From NCBI RefSeq assembly GCF_007655135.1, contig NC_045128.1, positions 9,300,001 to 9,364,000 on the forward strand: a DNA stretch of 64,000 nt, in the 5' to 3' direction. The notes beneath the pieces are model-generated. The model was not told the origin of the DNA, did not search any database, and was given only the letters and a program-made list of their open reading frames with translations. This document shows, piece by piece, positions 1-13,308 of the stretch (the stretch's first letter is position 1; each line of letters opens with the position of its first letter). Both the position numbers and the translations under genes were made by a program. The stretch is from Punica granatum. Taxonomy: Eukaryota; Streptophyta; Magnoliopsida; Myrtales; Lythraceae.

Positions 1-1213
1 TTCGGATGATAACTCGGATGCTTCATCATCACTAGCGACTTCATTTAATGGTTATATCAACTGATGAATTCTTTTATAGAGCATAATATCTAATATATTG
101 GTTTCCCGCAACACTTTATTGTCACTTATTTAGAAAAGATTTATCGAGATGCGACATAAATATAATAATTGATGATTTTAATAAGCTTCGAGTGATAGAA
201 AAGAGAAAAATTAAAGGGGAGGCTGGATATTGATACATATATTATCAAAATTTCAACAATTAAAAGAAAACTTAGTGTATGTTTATTTAGACTTAATTTT
301 AAGGGCTGAAAATTTAATGTCTTAATAAAATAAGTGCTTAATTGATAAATGAAAAGGGTTTGGTTGGGTAAGAAATATGAGGGCTGAAAGTATATATGCA
401 TGATTGCCCAATACTTTAACTTATTTTCACTTTTGGTTCTAATTATTTTAAATGCCAGAAAATTAAATAAAAAATGACCCCAAAAAAAGATCGAACTGTG
501 CCTATCTCAAATGGTTGCAATGGGGGCCCTGATCCCTGTCACCATCGCCCAGATGAGGTCATCGGCAACATCTGTGATCGCCGGCGATCATAATAGTGAC
601 GGTGGTGGGCGGGACCTGACGCTCAGTTGCCATCCCCCCACTTCTATCTACTCCAAATATGTTGAGTGAATTGTGATTTGCAAATCATGTAAAAGTTGAG
701 GGGCATTGCTATAATAATTGTAAAGAGACAGGGGTGAGCGATTGAGTAGGAAAAAAAAAGAGTAGGTCTTGAGTTACTTATTAAGTGCTTTTTTTTACTT
801 TAAATCTATTAACTTAAGTTACTTTTTTTTTTACTTATCAAATGAGCTGAATCTAATTAAGTTAATTTCAGCACTTAATGCGTTTTATCAAACACATTCT
901 TAGTAAATCAATTATAATTTCACATTTGTCTTTTTTAAACAAGATATCAATTTGAATTTGTTAATGGAGAAGTTCATGATTGAGAGAATTTTATCTCTTA
1001 GTGCACAAATATGGCTCGAAGTTGAATTAATCTGGTCTGTTTTCAGATAAAAAAAAAGTTTTTAAAGAAAGAAAGAAAGGGAAAAAAAAAAGAAAAAGAA
1101 AAGGACAAATATTCTACCCTCACAATATTGAGGAGGCAGAGATCTTCTTTCTACAGAAGTCTCGCTTCCCCTCATTCTCCTTGCAGAGAGACACAGTGCG
1201 AGAGAGACCAGAG
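1..1213. other. 5' flank of the eIF5A gene, no gene seen
   Basis: Mostly AT-rich DNA with no credible coding region. A GC-rich patch lies at about 490-650 and resembles the GC-rich cores of plant MITEs elsewhere in the window, but no terminal repeats could be paired. About 1066-1106 is an almost pure purine tract just upstream of the eIF5A leader. It is a candidate leader or promoter feature, but transcript start evidence is absent. Confidence 0.5.
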
Positions 1214-3104
1214 ATGTCAGACGAAGAGAACCACTTCGAGTCGAAGGGTGACGCGGGAGCGTCGAAGACGTACCCCCAGCAAGCGGGAACTGTCCGCAAG
1301 AATGGCTACATCGTCATCAAGAATCGCCCCTGCAAGGTCCCACCCCCCTTCTTCGTTCGTTCGATTTGGGAAGTGTTTACCTTGCAGTATGTTTCGATGA
1401 GACATGTCGTCTGGTTCTTTGATGTTACTCATCCGTATCTTCCCGGGATGAGAGCAATGATTCTGATGACTTGCTTTGATCGATTGATATAATCAGAGCT
1501 TATTTGGTTGCAGAAAACTGGAAAAAGTTCCCAATTTTACGTTTCCTGCTGCTGGAAAACAACCAGATAGACGTTGATCAGACACTCTTTTGATGTTAAT
1601 TATTTGATATTTATTATGTTAATTAGTATGAGAAAAAAATGATCTTTCTTCACTATCATGTTACAAGCTTACCAAATGAATTGATTAACGAAAGCCATGG
1701 CTTGTATCCATTTTGGATAGATGGGGCATGATGATTTTTCTAGCTTTCAGCTTGCAACTATGAAATCAATTCTCTTGGTTTGTCTCTGTTTTGCAAAATG
1801 TAAAAACCTGTTTCCTTGTTCTCGTTGAGGAAGACTTGATCTGTAGTGTGATCGGGTGTACCTTCTTTGCCTTATATTTATATCCTGGAAAAATGAAAAC
1901 AGAACTCGGAAGCATCTTAAAAAACGCATCTTGTTTCTGGTGATGGAGCAGGTTGTGGAAGTCTCGACTTCGAAAACTGGCAAGCATGGACACGCAAAGT
2001 GCCACTTTGTAGGGATTGATATATTCAATGGGAAGAAACTCGAAGATATTGTTCCTTCATCCCATAACTGTGATGTAATGCTATTAGCCTCTTTCCCTTC
2101 ATTTCGTTTATCCTATTGAGTAGTAGAGTACCTTTGGTTGTTGGGGAAGTTTTCCTGATTCTGTTTTCTGGTAAAACTAGTTCTTTTATTTCGGTATAAT
2201 TCTCATTGCAAAACCGTGACTAGTGACGTTTTCAACTTTCACATTTGCGATATTTCTGCATCTATGGGGTATGGCCCTTATTATGGTTGGAAAGTCTGAC
2301 GACCAGAATATTTAGTAAGCAGTGCTTCCTTTTCTCATTCAAATGTGATAACAGTTTCTTAAACTTTGTGCCTTTCCTTTTCTTGGTTGGAGTACTAAAC
2401 ATATCTTTCTGTTTAGAGTGCTAAACGTACGGAAGTCTTCAAAGGTTCTGCTGGCCCACAGGGTTATATCCTTTACCGTTCTCACAGTTTCTGATCAAAT
2501 CTAACTTCTGCAGATTCCTCATGTTAATCGCACTGATTATCAGCTCATCGACATCTCTGAAGATGGCTTTGTAAGTGGCTATTGATTATATATGTGTGGA
2601 TATGGTTCCGTTTCATATGATATGCTTAAACACAATAGACCAAGTATGATCGATCCCTTCAGACATTCATGGTTGGAATTACTGTCAAGTTCACATGTTT
2701 ATGTACAAAGATCGTGTGGTTCCATGTCAATCGCACAATTTAGTCGCTCTTTCCTTGAACCCCTTCTTTTGGCTCTATAGGTGAGTCTTTTAACTGAGAA
2801 TGGGAACACAAAGGATGACCTGAGGCTGCCAACTGATGATAATCTTCTTAGCCAGGTATCTCTTTCTCTGCTTTCTTACTTCTGTTAGCAAGTGATTGTA
2901 TTTCCTGTATTCTTTATGGAATTTTCCATTTTCATTTTACTTCTTGGCTACTATAACTCATCAACCCGGATTTTTGTTTTGGCTTTTGACCATGTTCAGA
3001 TTAAAGATGGGTTTGCTGAAGGAAAGGATCTCGTGGTCTCAGTCATGTCTGCAATGGGAGAGGAGCAGATTTGTGCTGTGAAGGACATCGGTCCAAAGAA
3101 CTAG
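1214..3104 (+). CDS. eIF5A: eukaryotic translation initiation factor 5A (hypusine-containing), five exons
   Basis: Encodes eIF5A, the cytosolic factor that promotes peptide-bond formation at stalling motifs and needs hypusine made by deoxyhypusine synthase and hydroxylase. Inferred coding exons are 1214-1336, 1952-2074, 2514-2570, 2781-2855 and 3000-3104. All junctions are GT-AG in phase 0, giving 160 residues, the usual plant length. The start [10 protein letters not shown] is typical of plant eIF5A. The hypusination loop KTGKHGHAK is intact, with the target lysine at residue 52. The C-terminal OB-fold half includes [19 protein letters not shown] and ends [11 protein letters not shown] near-upstream AATAAT polyadenylation motif lies at 3347-3352. 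Plants usually have two or three eIF5A paralogues; which one this is cannot be told here. No frame damage is seen, so the gene looks functional. Confidence 0.96.
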
Positions 3105-3346
3105 CAATGTATTTGCTAAAAGGAGTACAATTACAAATCACTATGCAATAGACTTGGGTTAGAGATCTTCAAATTCAGGATGCAGCTGAAGCTGAATGAT
3201 AGGGGAGGAAGTTTACGATCCTCTTGAAGAGGGCTGCATCTTGCATCTGGAGGAGGAGATCAAACTGTTATGTGTCTCTCTATATGTGTATGTTAATGTT
3301 CGGTTTCCGATCCTATTATCGGGAATACCTTGTCTCTATTGAATGG

Positions 3347-3352
3347 AATAAT
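3347..3352 (+). terminator. candidate polyadenylation motif of eIF5A
   Basis: AATAAT about 245 nt after the stop codon, in a T-rich context, is a reasonable near-upstream element for cleavage and polyadenylation. Plant signals are loose, so this is a suggestion only. Confidence 0.35.
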
Positions 3353-3755
3353 ATGTATGCCCAGTTACCATGAACTCTATTACTCGCTTTCTGTTTTATC
3401 TATTGCCCACATCTAACAGATTTGAGCAATGCAAAGTTCCATGAGATGCAAATCTTCGACATATGAAAATGATAGTATCATCAAATATTTTGGACAAGGA
3501 AATCTACAACCGTATCTTGTTCCCAGCAGATCAACTGATGAAGGCATGAATAGAAAGAGAGTGGTAAGAAATCTCCTACTGGATCAAACGGCCGCTACAA
3601 GGAGCACTGTAAGACGACTTCTCTGTCTCTTGACAAAAGGATTCTGTTTAAAACGTAGCATTTTCCGTATAGCAAGCACTTTGCTTCAACCGTTGAAGCT
3701 TGTAGGTCAGGAATGGTATGGTCTAAAACATATAACATGTATTATTGAGAGATGA

Positions 3756-4841
3756 TCATGAAGAGGCCTTATTACTTACATTGGCATTGCCATAAATATA
3801 AGAACCAAAGCCCCAGAAGGTGATCACCAAGGAGAGAATCTTGAAACCGCTCATCGGGTCATGCAACAATATAACTGCTGCAATGCTCGTGAGAGGAACC
3901 CTAACTGCATTCAGCACTCCTGCCAGAACTGTTGAGGACAGAAACAGAACGGCCGTTGCACCGAGCACTCCTAGTTGAAAAGTTATGGCGCCCCATATTA
4001 GTACTTGTTTGTACGAGCTCTTCCCGTCCTTGAAAGTCTCTGCCTCATGGACCATCCCCTGGAAATCTCGGTTTATAAGGAGTCCAATGGTTGTAAATAT
4101 GAAGGCAAAGAATGAGACCATAGCTTGTTGCTCTAATACAACATGGAAGGAAAGCCGACCAACGAGCTTGATAAAGACGAGCTCTGAGAGTGCGAAAATT
4201 AGCCCGTGCAGTGCAGACCCCATAATGTCCCAAAAAAATCCTAGGATGTACTGACTGGAAGTTACATTCCCATATCGGTCAGAGCTTGAATCCAGGGCTA
4301 TTATAGCCATTGCTGCTGTTATAATAATGATCCCATTGACCATTGATGCATTTAGCTTGTTCTTGGCAATGAGATACCCAAACAGGGCAGAGAAAACCAG
4401 GGATGAAGAAGCGAGGAGAGAGGCCGTAGAGGCTGGCAGATAAGCATATGCATAGGCATACATGAGATTATCAGCCGCACTCAAGAAACCCAGCAAAACA
4501 TAGGAGGTTGTGAGCTTTAACGTTAAAGGGGTCGGGGAAGTTTTACAGACGAAGTAGGTTGGCAGCAAGATTAGGGCAGATATCGGCCACCCAGCAACAG
4601 CCACCCATGAGATGATCCACTTGCTCGTGCCACCATCGGAGTAGTAGACACGGGAGAGGAGGGAAGAGGCGGGGAACGCCACAAGCATAGATAGGGAGCT
4701 TAGGAGGAGGAGGATCCAGTGGGACATTGGTTTGCTCTTGTACCCTTCCCATAAGGTTGTCCTGAGGGTGATGACTCGAGCCCAAAAGGGAGAATGTGAA
4801 CGGGAAGTAGAAGGAGAAGGTTCTGATTGTCCTTCTTCCAT
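3756..4841 (-). CDS. purine permease-like transporter (PUP family)
   Basis: A 361-residue polytopic membrane protein of the plant purine permease family (drug/metabolite transporter superfamily), whose members move adenine, cytokinins, caffeine or related compounds. About ten hydrophobic segments run from residue ~40 to ~350. Family signatures visible are LLSRVYYSDGGTSKWI after TM1, SAADNLMYAYAYAYLPAST around TM4, the KNKLNASMVNGI loop, and a C-terminal HDPMSGFKILSLVI-WGFGSYIYG stretch. The N-terminus is hydrophilic and Ser-rich. The chosen ATG follows a CAG that could be a splice acceptor, and PUP genes often have a short first exon, so a few upstream residues may be missing. A good donor, GTAAGT at 3779 downward, sits seven codons before the stop, so an alternative spliced C-terminus is possible. 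The gene is tail-to-tail with eIF5A. Substrate cannot be predicted. Confidence 0.9.
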   Translation of the reverse strand: MEEGQSEPSPSTSRSHSPFWARVITLRTTLWEGYKSKPMSHWILLLLSSLSMLVAFPASSLLSRVYYSDGGTSKWIISWVAVAGWPISALILLPTYFVCKTSPTPLTLKLTTSYVLLGFLSAADNLMYAYAYAYLPASTASLLASSSLVFSALFGYLIAKNKLNASMVNGIIIITAAMAIIALDSSSDRYGNVTSSQYILGFFWDIMGSALHGLIFALSELVFIKLVGRLSFHVVLEQQAMVSFFAFIFTTIGLLINRDFQGMVHEAETFKDGKSSYKQVLIWGAITFQLGVLGATAVLFLSSTVLAGVLNAVRVPLTSIAAVILLHDPMSGFKILSLVITFWGFGSYIYGNANVSNKASS

Positions 4842-6867
4842 GCTTGCACCTGATAATCACCAAATATAGTTAGGGTGACGGTCACATAATATAAACTGGC
4901 AGAAACAGTCACATGACCATATACTAAGAAACATATACTGATGTTTTTTTTTCTCTAACATGCTGCTATATAGCTAAGTATCCCAGTGCATACTAAGTTG
5001 CAAACAATAAAAATATGGAAGGAGGCTTGTTTTAACTACTTTGGCGCTACTTGGACATAAGAGAAGAATTTTTATATTGGGCTGAGAATAGCAAGCTGGC
5101 TGAAAGCTGTTGTTAACTCAATTCAACCTTAAGAAAAACCAGTTGTATGGACAACCGCAATGACTGGAAGGAAAAGTAACTGTTAACAGTTGATTTGGAA
5201 TCTATAAAAGGGCCCTCTTATTTTGAACTTGAAGCTGCTCTGGGATTAGCAGCAACTGCAATGCAAGAATACAGGGCGAGCTCATTCTCCATAGTCGATT
5301 TCATACAATCTAACGGATACTTGTGGCGTTACAGTAAAGCTAGTAAACACAAGATTATTTCTCTTGAAGATAGGAATAGGATGAGAAGGGCGTCTTGAGA
5401 AGAATGATGAATGGATCGCCTTACCTTTAGACATTATTACCTGATCTAATAGTCAGATGAGACAACCAAGATCAGCCATATCTAGTCTTGTAAAATGCGT
5501 CTGCTGAAAGTTCCCAGCCAATTCATCCGATGTTGTATAAGACTTATTATACAATCATGAAGGCAAAATCTATTCACTATAAGCATTTCTTGCAGAGCCA
5601 TGTAACCAAATAACAAAAAGCAAGGCAAACTTTTTGCCATGAGCATTTCTTGTAGTTCCGTTTCACCCAATAACAAAAAAAAAAAAAAAAGAAGGCAAGA
5701 GCAGCAACAAAATATTCTTCTAAAAAGTAGGATTTGATGCTTAGACCTCTATCATTGTAGCCTAGAACTATCAGACACTTCATATGAGACAGTAATACTG
5801 ATTACTGACGATATAATTCCCATGTTACTTCTAAACAAAATATTTTCTCCAAATCACTTCAAAGCCAATGATTAATAACTCAAACCTCATCGAAACAGCT
5901 ATTGCTTCGTTCTGTGCTGATAAAATGGGCATCTGTAAAATCACATTAGATGTATGAAACAATGTCTAACGCTGTCAAAAGGTTTGAGGTTATGAGGAGT
6001 TCAAAACGAACAATGAATAGCTCTAGATTGGAAATCTTCATGGTAGACCAAAATATAGAAGCTGCATTTTCGACTTCAGTATGCCAAAGAGTCTTTAATA
6101 CTTCTATTTTGAAGTGTAAACTTATAATTCAATCTCCCCTCCCCACTGCTTTTTTTTTTTGGGCTAAATATCTTCTCCCCACTGTTCAGAACACAAAATA
6201 ACAGTTCTCATATGCGGGTGTGAAATTAATCTCAGCCAGTAGATAGAGCATGCGTCGTGGTGTCACCCAAAAAAGAAAAGTCACCTTACATTTTTCTCAT
6301 TTTCCAGGATGAAAAAATGAAAACAGCAGACATTTTCTATCCCTCTCAAGCATTTCCGTTCGTTTCCCTCAGGATACTCTGCCAGAACTATGAAACAGCA
6401 ACCTTGTCCCAACATAGGAAGAGAACAGAATACCAAGCTGCCCATAATTTTCAATATCTGGGGACAAACACTGATTGCACAATCAATTAATCAGCTTGAA
6501 CCCCACGATTAAGCAAACCCCAGAACACAAAATTCCCACACTACCTTCCCATGAAGTCAGACAAGCACTTAATAATCAACTGAATTACAGAGGATTATTG
6601 GACAGGAACATGACACATCCGAGGTCATCGCAACAAGAAAAGCAGAGCCAATTTGAAGCCAGAAGAAGACTTACATGAGAATTGGCAGTAGTGTTCAGTG
6701 CCAAAGGAAGATAAAAGGAAATTGTTCTAACAATAAATGGTGTATGTGTCCTGCTCTTGTTGGCGCGCATTCTGTGCGGCATTATGGGCCATGCCACTGA
6801 CTCTTTTCAATATAATAATGTAAGTAAAATAGGTAGGTTGGTGAGTCTATATTGTCTATATTTTATT
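4842..6867. other. intergenic region, nothing recognised
   Basis: This is the upstream side of the purine permease gene and probably holds its promoter and possibly a small 5' exon. Only short unsupported open frames occur (for example 5195-5398 and 5950-6201), with no recognisable protein motif. Confidence 0.4.
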
Positions 6868-7225
6868 GAGTAAACTAACAATTTGGCCATAAGGGGTTGA
6901 TATTTTATCAAATTAGACCTTAAGAAATTTTTTACATTAAATTAGACATTAATAGATCAAGTGTACACCATACGACCCATTTCGTCTGCCTGTCGTCCAA
7001 TAGTGAACGAAAACATCTGATGTGACATTATTTTTTATTTTTTTACATCAATTTTGATATTGATGTATATTATATTGCCCATTCCATCAGAGGATTCCAT
7101 CGAGTTGACGGAATATGCAATATGATGTACATTTAATATGTAAAGGTCAAAGTTAATGTATTTTTTTTTTGAAATCAGATTTAATGTAACATCGATTTTT
7201 TGAGAGGTAAATTGTTAATTTACTC
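6868..7225. mobile_element. Mutator-like MITE, 358 bp
   Basis: The left end starts GAGTAAACTAACAATTTGG and the right end, read on the other strand, starts GAGTAAATTAACAATTTACC, giving terminal inverted repeats of about 17-20 bp. The element is flanked by a perfect 10-bp direct repeat, atattttatt, at 6858-6867 and 7226-7235. This fits the 8-11 bp target-site duplications of Mutator-like elements. No coding capacity. The same termini occur on the larger element at 19389-21243, so they belong to one family. Confidence 0.85.
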
Positions 7226-9471
7226 ATATTTTATTTATTTATATTTACTGTTATGTTATCATACCATTAAGAAGAAAAGTTAATTGCAATTCGCCCCAGA
7301 ACTTTCTTTCTGCCTCAGATTTTGTCTCATTATTTTCTTTTAGCCACTTCTCATATTGGTCCCTTCGAACTACTTCTTGAAATAATACTTCAAGCGGCGG
7401 TTGCCAACTAGGATGATAAAACAGAAATATTTTCCCTTTTGTAACAATATATATTGGATGATTCTTGTTTTGGGTTGATACGGCTCTTGGGGAATATTAC
7501 ATTAAACGAATTACTTTTCTAAATTTATTTTGTCATATCTCATTCAACTGTACTACACTTTTTTTTTCAATTGTCACAGTTCAATACAAGCTTGTTTAAT
7601 AAAAATATCTCGTCGTTTTAAATATTTTTTGTTGATTCTATTATAATATTGAAATTTGGGGAGAAAAATAAGACAGAGAGTAAAGTTTGAGGGGTAAAAT
7701 GAAAATAAGGCCTACAAAGACAAAGTTATCTGCGTTTCTTGTTTTTCAAGGTTTAAGAAAAAGGCACTTATAAAAAAAAAAAGGTCGAAGAAAAGCATAC
7801 GATATGATCAGTTGACGTATGACTTTATTATGGCTTTGTTTTAATTCTTTCATTTTGTTTTCTCATGATAGGTCATTATAACTTGCGTGATATTGCGGGG
7901 TCAAAAATTGTAGTTAATAATCAACTAAAAAGATGAAAATTAAGATAGTGCGATCTTTCACTTTTATTGAGACCTCATTTTATTGGAAAATAAACAGTTA
8001 AAAAGGTTATATATGGTTAAGAAATTCCCTTTCGCTTATAGTGCAAATTTGCATCTTCAATTAGAATTAAAAAATGAAATATATGTCTCTTGATTTAACT
8101 ATTACTGTCTAAAATGTATGAAAATATTATTCTCTGTATTTATAACACGTCTAAAATAAAAAAAAATTCACTATTTTAGTTATTATAATCAAATTGTATT
8201 TCACAATTTAATAAATTTATATACATTAAAATGAAGGTCTAGAGAAATAGATTTCAATATAAGAAGTATATATGTTATGGATTATAATAACATTGAATGG
8301 TATGCGATGGATATATTTATTGTTACACATGCTTGAAAAAAGTTATATTACGTTTTTGAATAACATTGAAATTATATCTAGTGGTTATATACGTTAGTAC
8401 AAATATATGGAAAAACATATTAGAATATAAAATGAACGATTGTACATAAATATCTTTGCAAAATGTAAAGAACATATAGAGTTTCCTTAGTTATTTTGGA
8501 TGACAATCATAAAAGAGGAAAAGAAATCAATAAAAAATTTAGTCTAAAATAAGAGGGGATTTTTTTTCTTTAAAGAATACGAATCAAGAAAGATGCAAGT
8601 TCCTAACAGGTTCTATAAGGAACCTTTTTCGGTAATAATAAAAAATCGAGCTAGAAATTTAAAAGAAAATATATGCGCAGCAATATATATCTGCCACCCG
8701 GAATCTCATAAATGTTTTATTTTAAAGAAAACTATAGAAATTACCAACGTTGCTTGGTTTATGTGGTTTGGTGTCTATTCTCTTTAACAAGTTCTTTGGG
8801 TTCGAGTTTCGTAAATAAAATAAATTTACGATTTTAAAAGTTTTACTCCTTAATGACCGGTTCTTCTTAAACCCAAATGAATTGGGTCTATTAAATTTCC
8901 AATATAATATGATGCATAAAAAATGATAAAAGAATGCAATTAAAAAATTAAAGTTAAAAAAAAGTTGGGGGTGGGTCTCGCGACCTATGGGAGGGGTTTT
9001 CATATCTTTGTATTATTGGAACACTTGTTATTACGATCCACGAAATTCTATTAGTTCCAAATTGGTTGGATAAACCAATGCCTTTTTTTAACAAAATAGG
9101 CCATGAGCCAAAAAAAAAAAAGAACAGAGAAAATAAAGGAGCGAGAGAAGTTTCGACGATAAGAATCAAATTTGAAACCTCTCCCTTCGATGAGAGAGTA
9201 GACCCGAATGGGGCTACCCTTCAGGCCACCTCTCCCTCTCGAGTCAGTTACAAATGTACCATTAAGGTTTTGTTGTTTCGAGGAAAGAATTTTAGGGGAA
9301 AGTGATTTCCTCATTTTCCTATTTTTATTAATACAAAAGTCATTGGTCAACACAAAAATTATTTTTCTTTGACGAGAAACGCATGACAAAATTTTCAAAA
9401 GTAAATTCGTTTAAAAATGAGGAAATTTATTTTCCTTGTTCACACTCTCTCTCTATTCACCTGTCACTTTT
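7226..9471. other. AT-rich intergenic region, nothing recognised
   Basis: Very AT-rich sequence with scattered homopolymers and no convincing gene, RNA or complete transposon. A moderately GC-richer stretch at about 8950-9300 looks like old repeat debris, but I could not assign it. Confidence 0.4.
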
Positions 9472-9680
9472 TTTTAGTGTAAACTCCGATATCCAAAAGT
9501 TCAATTGGGCCCGACTAATTCAGTCAAACAGCCACTAATGGATAAAACTCTCACAGCATGAATTTTCTGCATTCACAAGGACTCGAACCCTTGACCTTGT
9601 CTGCATTCGCAAGGACTTGAACCCGTGACTTTACTTAAGCGAAACAAGCGCCAAACTACTTAAATCAACCCATGTTGGTT
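9472..9680 (-). mobile_element. tRNA-derived SINE
   Basis: Read on the minus strand, the element has a box A-like stretch (TTTAAGTAGTTTGGCGC) and a box B-like motif present twice, GGGTTCAAGTCC and GGGTTCGAGTCC, within a ~33-bp tandem duplication. It ends in an A-rich tail at about 9472-9479. It is flanked by a 17-bp imperfect direct repeat, attcacctgtcactttt at 9455-9471 and attcacccaacactttt at 9681-9697 (14 of 17 identical). That is the size expected for LINE-machinery target duplications. It is not a tRNA gene because no cloverleaf forms. Confidence 0.75.
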
Positions 9681-9904
9681 ATTCACCCAACACTTTTTTC
9701 TTTCTCTCTCTTCCTTTCTAGCTTTATATTTCAATACACTACCAAACATAAGAAAATAAATTACTTTTTGAGAATTCATTTTCAACGGATTTAATTTTCC
9801 TTAAGAACTTATTGTGCTTGAAACAAATAGAGTCTAGTATCTCATTAGTAAACGTTTAGGATTTGTTTTTGCAAAGTGAAATTTTTAAGACTTTCAAAAA
9901 CTGA

Positions 9905-10917
<1,013 letters not shown>

Positions 10918-10929
10918 CCTTGCATTGGG

Positions 10930-11110
10930 TGGTGGTTGTCGGGATCAAAGCCACCACCGCCCCCTCCCTCTCTGATCCCATTGTTTTCTCCTTTTTTATT
11001 TTTTTATTTTTAAAAAATTGGCAATCCCGCCTTGGACAATGGTGGTCGGGATCGAAGCCACCACCGTCCCCTCCCTCTCTGATCTCATTGTTCTCTCCTC
11101 TCTTTTTTTT
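10930..11110. repeat. two direct copies of a GC-rich ~75 bp segment
   Basis: Copies at about 10930-11000 and 11037-11110 share gtcgggatc-aagccaccacc and ccctccctctctgat and are offset by 107 bp. They lie immediately after the plastid fragment. They are probably part of a degraded MITE core, but no ends could be paired. Confidence 0.6.
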
Positions 11111-13308
11111 AAAAAATTATTTATTTTATTTTCAATAATTGTAAAAAATAATATAAGACTGGGGTCAAAGTGTAAAAGAGGTAAATATTGGGCTGGAAGA
11201 TAAATATAAAACTATAAATATTCAACCCTTCACTTGCAAAAAAAAATTAATTAAGCACTTATTTGATTAAATACTTAAAATTTGAGCACTTAACTTTCAA
11301 CACTTAATTTTAAGTCCAAATAAACACACATAAATTCCACTTTTATGTCCATTCTAATATTTTATTTCTGTGCACACCGCTTATGCCGATACCTGACGTT
11401 GTCATCTTGTCATCTTCCTGTCTCTAGCCAAATTAGATCTGCATATACTACACACATACATTTATACACTAACCACTGAATTTGAAGCATATGTGTGTCA
11501 TTCAGGTAAAAAAAAAAAAAAAATTTTAAAAAGAAAGAAAAAAGCATATGTATGTCTGCATAAAGCTCTTAGTGAGGTCTCCCAGTTTGGTCCTTTATCT
11601 CGAGCAAGTACTAGATAGGCTGTGGATCAAACCAAAGTCTCTTATCGAGACAGATGCAAATTCGGCTCCTATAACTTGGAGAGTCTGATCAAAGATATGA
11701 ATAAATGCTTGAATAGCTAGTTTCCTAACAAATTCAGATATCAGATCCCCCTGCAGTCGCCTTCCTAGGGCGAAATAAGAGATCGTTGTGGACAATGTTG
11801 GACTAATCAGACACACCATACTTCAGTTGGAAACAAGTTTCCTGTTATAAGAATATCGAAAGTGCAGTTAAGTACTTTTAGTCATGCTCGACACATAATC
11901 CAGTCTCGTTTTTTGCACTATCCTTTTACTCCACGAGACGATAGACCTTACAACCAACGGACACAAAGATCTCTCTAGCCACCGTATTCTATGTCATCAA
12001 GTGAAGATATGGACCCAAACTAATCTATATATATCGAATTATCAACATCCTAAAATGGGAGAGCTTCGATTTTCAATCCTTAATATATCAATCGATTCAC
12101 AGGAAAACCTTTAGGATTTTGTCAAACTTGGAGATTATGATTTCTATGACGAGTGAACAAGAAGAGACTTGGACATACTACCTAAAACATTAGTCTAGAA
12201 GATTTTCCTAAAGCAAAACCTCGTAAATAATAGCGTTTGGTAATGAAGTGAAAATTAACTCTACTCCATTCAAAATATTAATGTATATATTTAAATAGAA
12301 TTGTAATGATGGTTAGGAAAAAATGTATGTGAGAATTTATTGTTAAATATGTGGAGTTGTAATGACGGTTCGGTTCAGTTTGATTATTTCATAGCTTGAT
12401 CTAGTCTAGTTTTGATTTTTCATTGCTATTTTTAGTGAAATTAATTTTCCTCACTTTTTCAGTTCCACCATCGTAGATAGGAACCGAATAACGAGTTCGG
12501 TCCGGGTTCTTCGGTTATCAGTTCGGTTCTGGAACCAAACTAGTATCGTTACGTATTACAGTTCGATTTCGGGTTCTATCTTTTAGAACCCAAACCGAAC
12601 TGAAAGCTCAGTTACTTTCAGATCTTGGGCTCCGTCCAGTTGGCTGACTTCCGAAGGTGAGGGATTGGAGCCCACATTTTCGCTTCTGACTTCATAGGCT
12701 GGTAGTGGTTGGATTTTGTGATCGGATTTTGTGTTCCGGTGGCCGGTATGACGACTTCATGCCCTGCCTGCCACCAACAGAATAAACAGGTTAGAACAGG
12801 TCCTGATAATGTTGTTACTGCTGCTGCTTATATCATCGTCTAGTTTGGGCAATTTGGGTTTTCGTGGTGGGGACTTTCGACAGGTTTCTATTCATTCAAG
12901 AGTGTAGAGGAACTTGTCTTAGTTATACCCCCGATTTAGAGCTCTTTACTCTCATCGGGCAGCAGCTTTAGTTTAGAGAGATGATGATTTGAATTTTCTG
13001 TAGTATTAAATCAACTTGGTTTTTAGTTGCATTGACAATAACATTCCGACTTCTTTTAGGGAGAGAGATTTAAAACAAACATTAGTAAGTCTTTTTGTTT
13101 AGAAGAAAAAGAATACAATTGAGGTTCGAATTCCGACCACTTCGCATTCAGGACAGAAGACAAAATTCCTACATAATCAAATATCAGACAAAACCACGTA
13201 GTAACCTCTTCAATCCCCAATGGGAACACCGTGTAACCGTTCAATGCCATCGGCAGCAGCCCTTAAAGAATTATTGAATCACATCCTTGCAGCAATTTCA
13301 TTCCAACT
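11111..13308. other. intergenic region and 3' flank of eIF3a
   Basis: No gene recognised. An open frame at 11595-11819 (-) has no identifiable motif. A degenerate ttcggttc-rich stretch is present at 12360-12620. The last few hundred bases before 13309 should contain the eIF3a 3' untranslated region. Confidence 0.4.

Noticed and set aside
3429..3755. 108-residue open frame on the + strand beyond eIF5A
   Set aside because: No motif, located in the tail-to-tail gap where the purine permease 3' untranslated region is expected.
5195..5398. 67-residue open frame upstream of the purine permease
   Set aside because: No similarity recognised and no supporting signals; could overlap an unannotated 5' exon on the other strand, but nothing shows this.
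9571..9640. tRNA gene
   Set aside because: Only box A- and box B-like motifs are present, with a tail and target duplication; no cloverleaf or anticodon stem, so it is a SINE.
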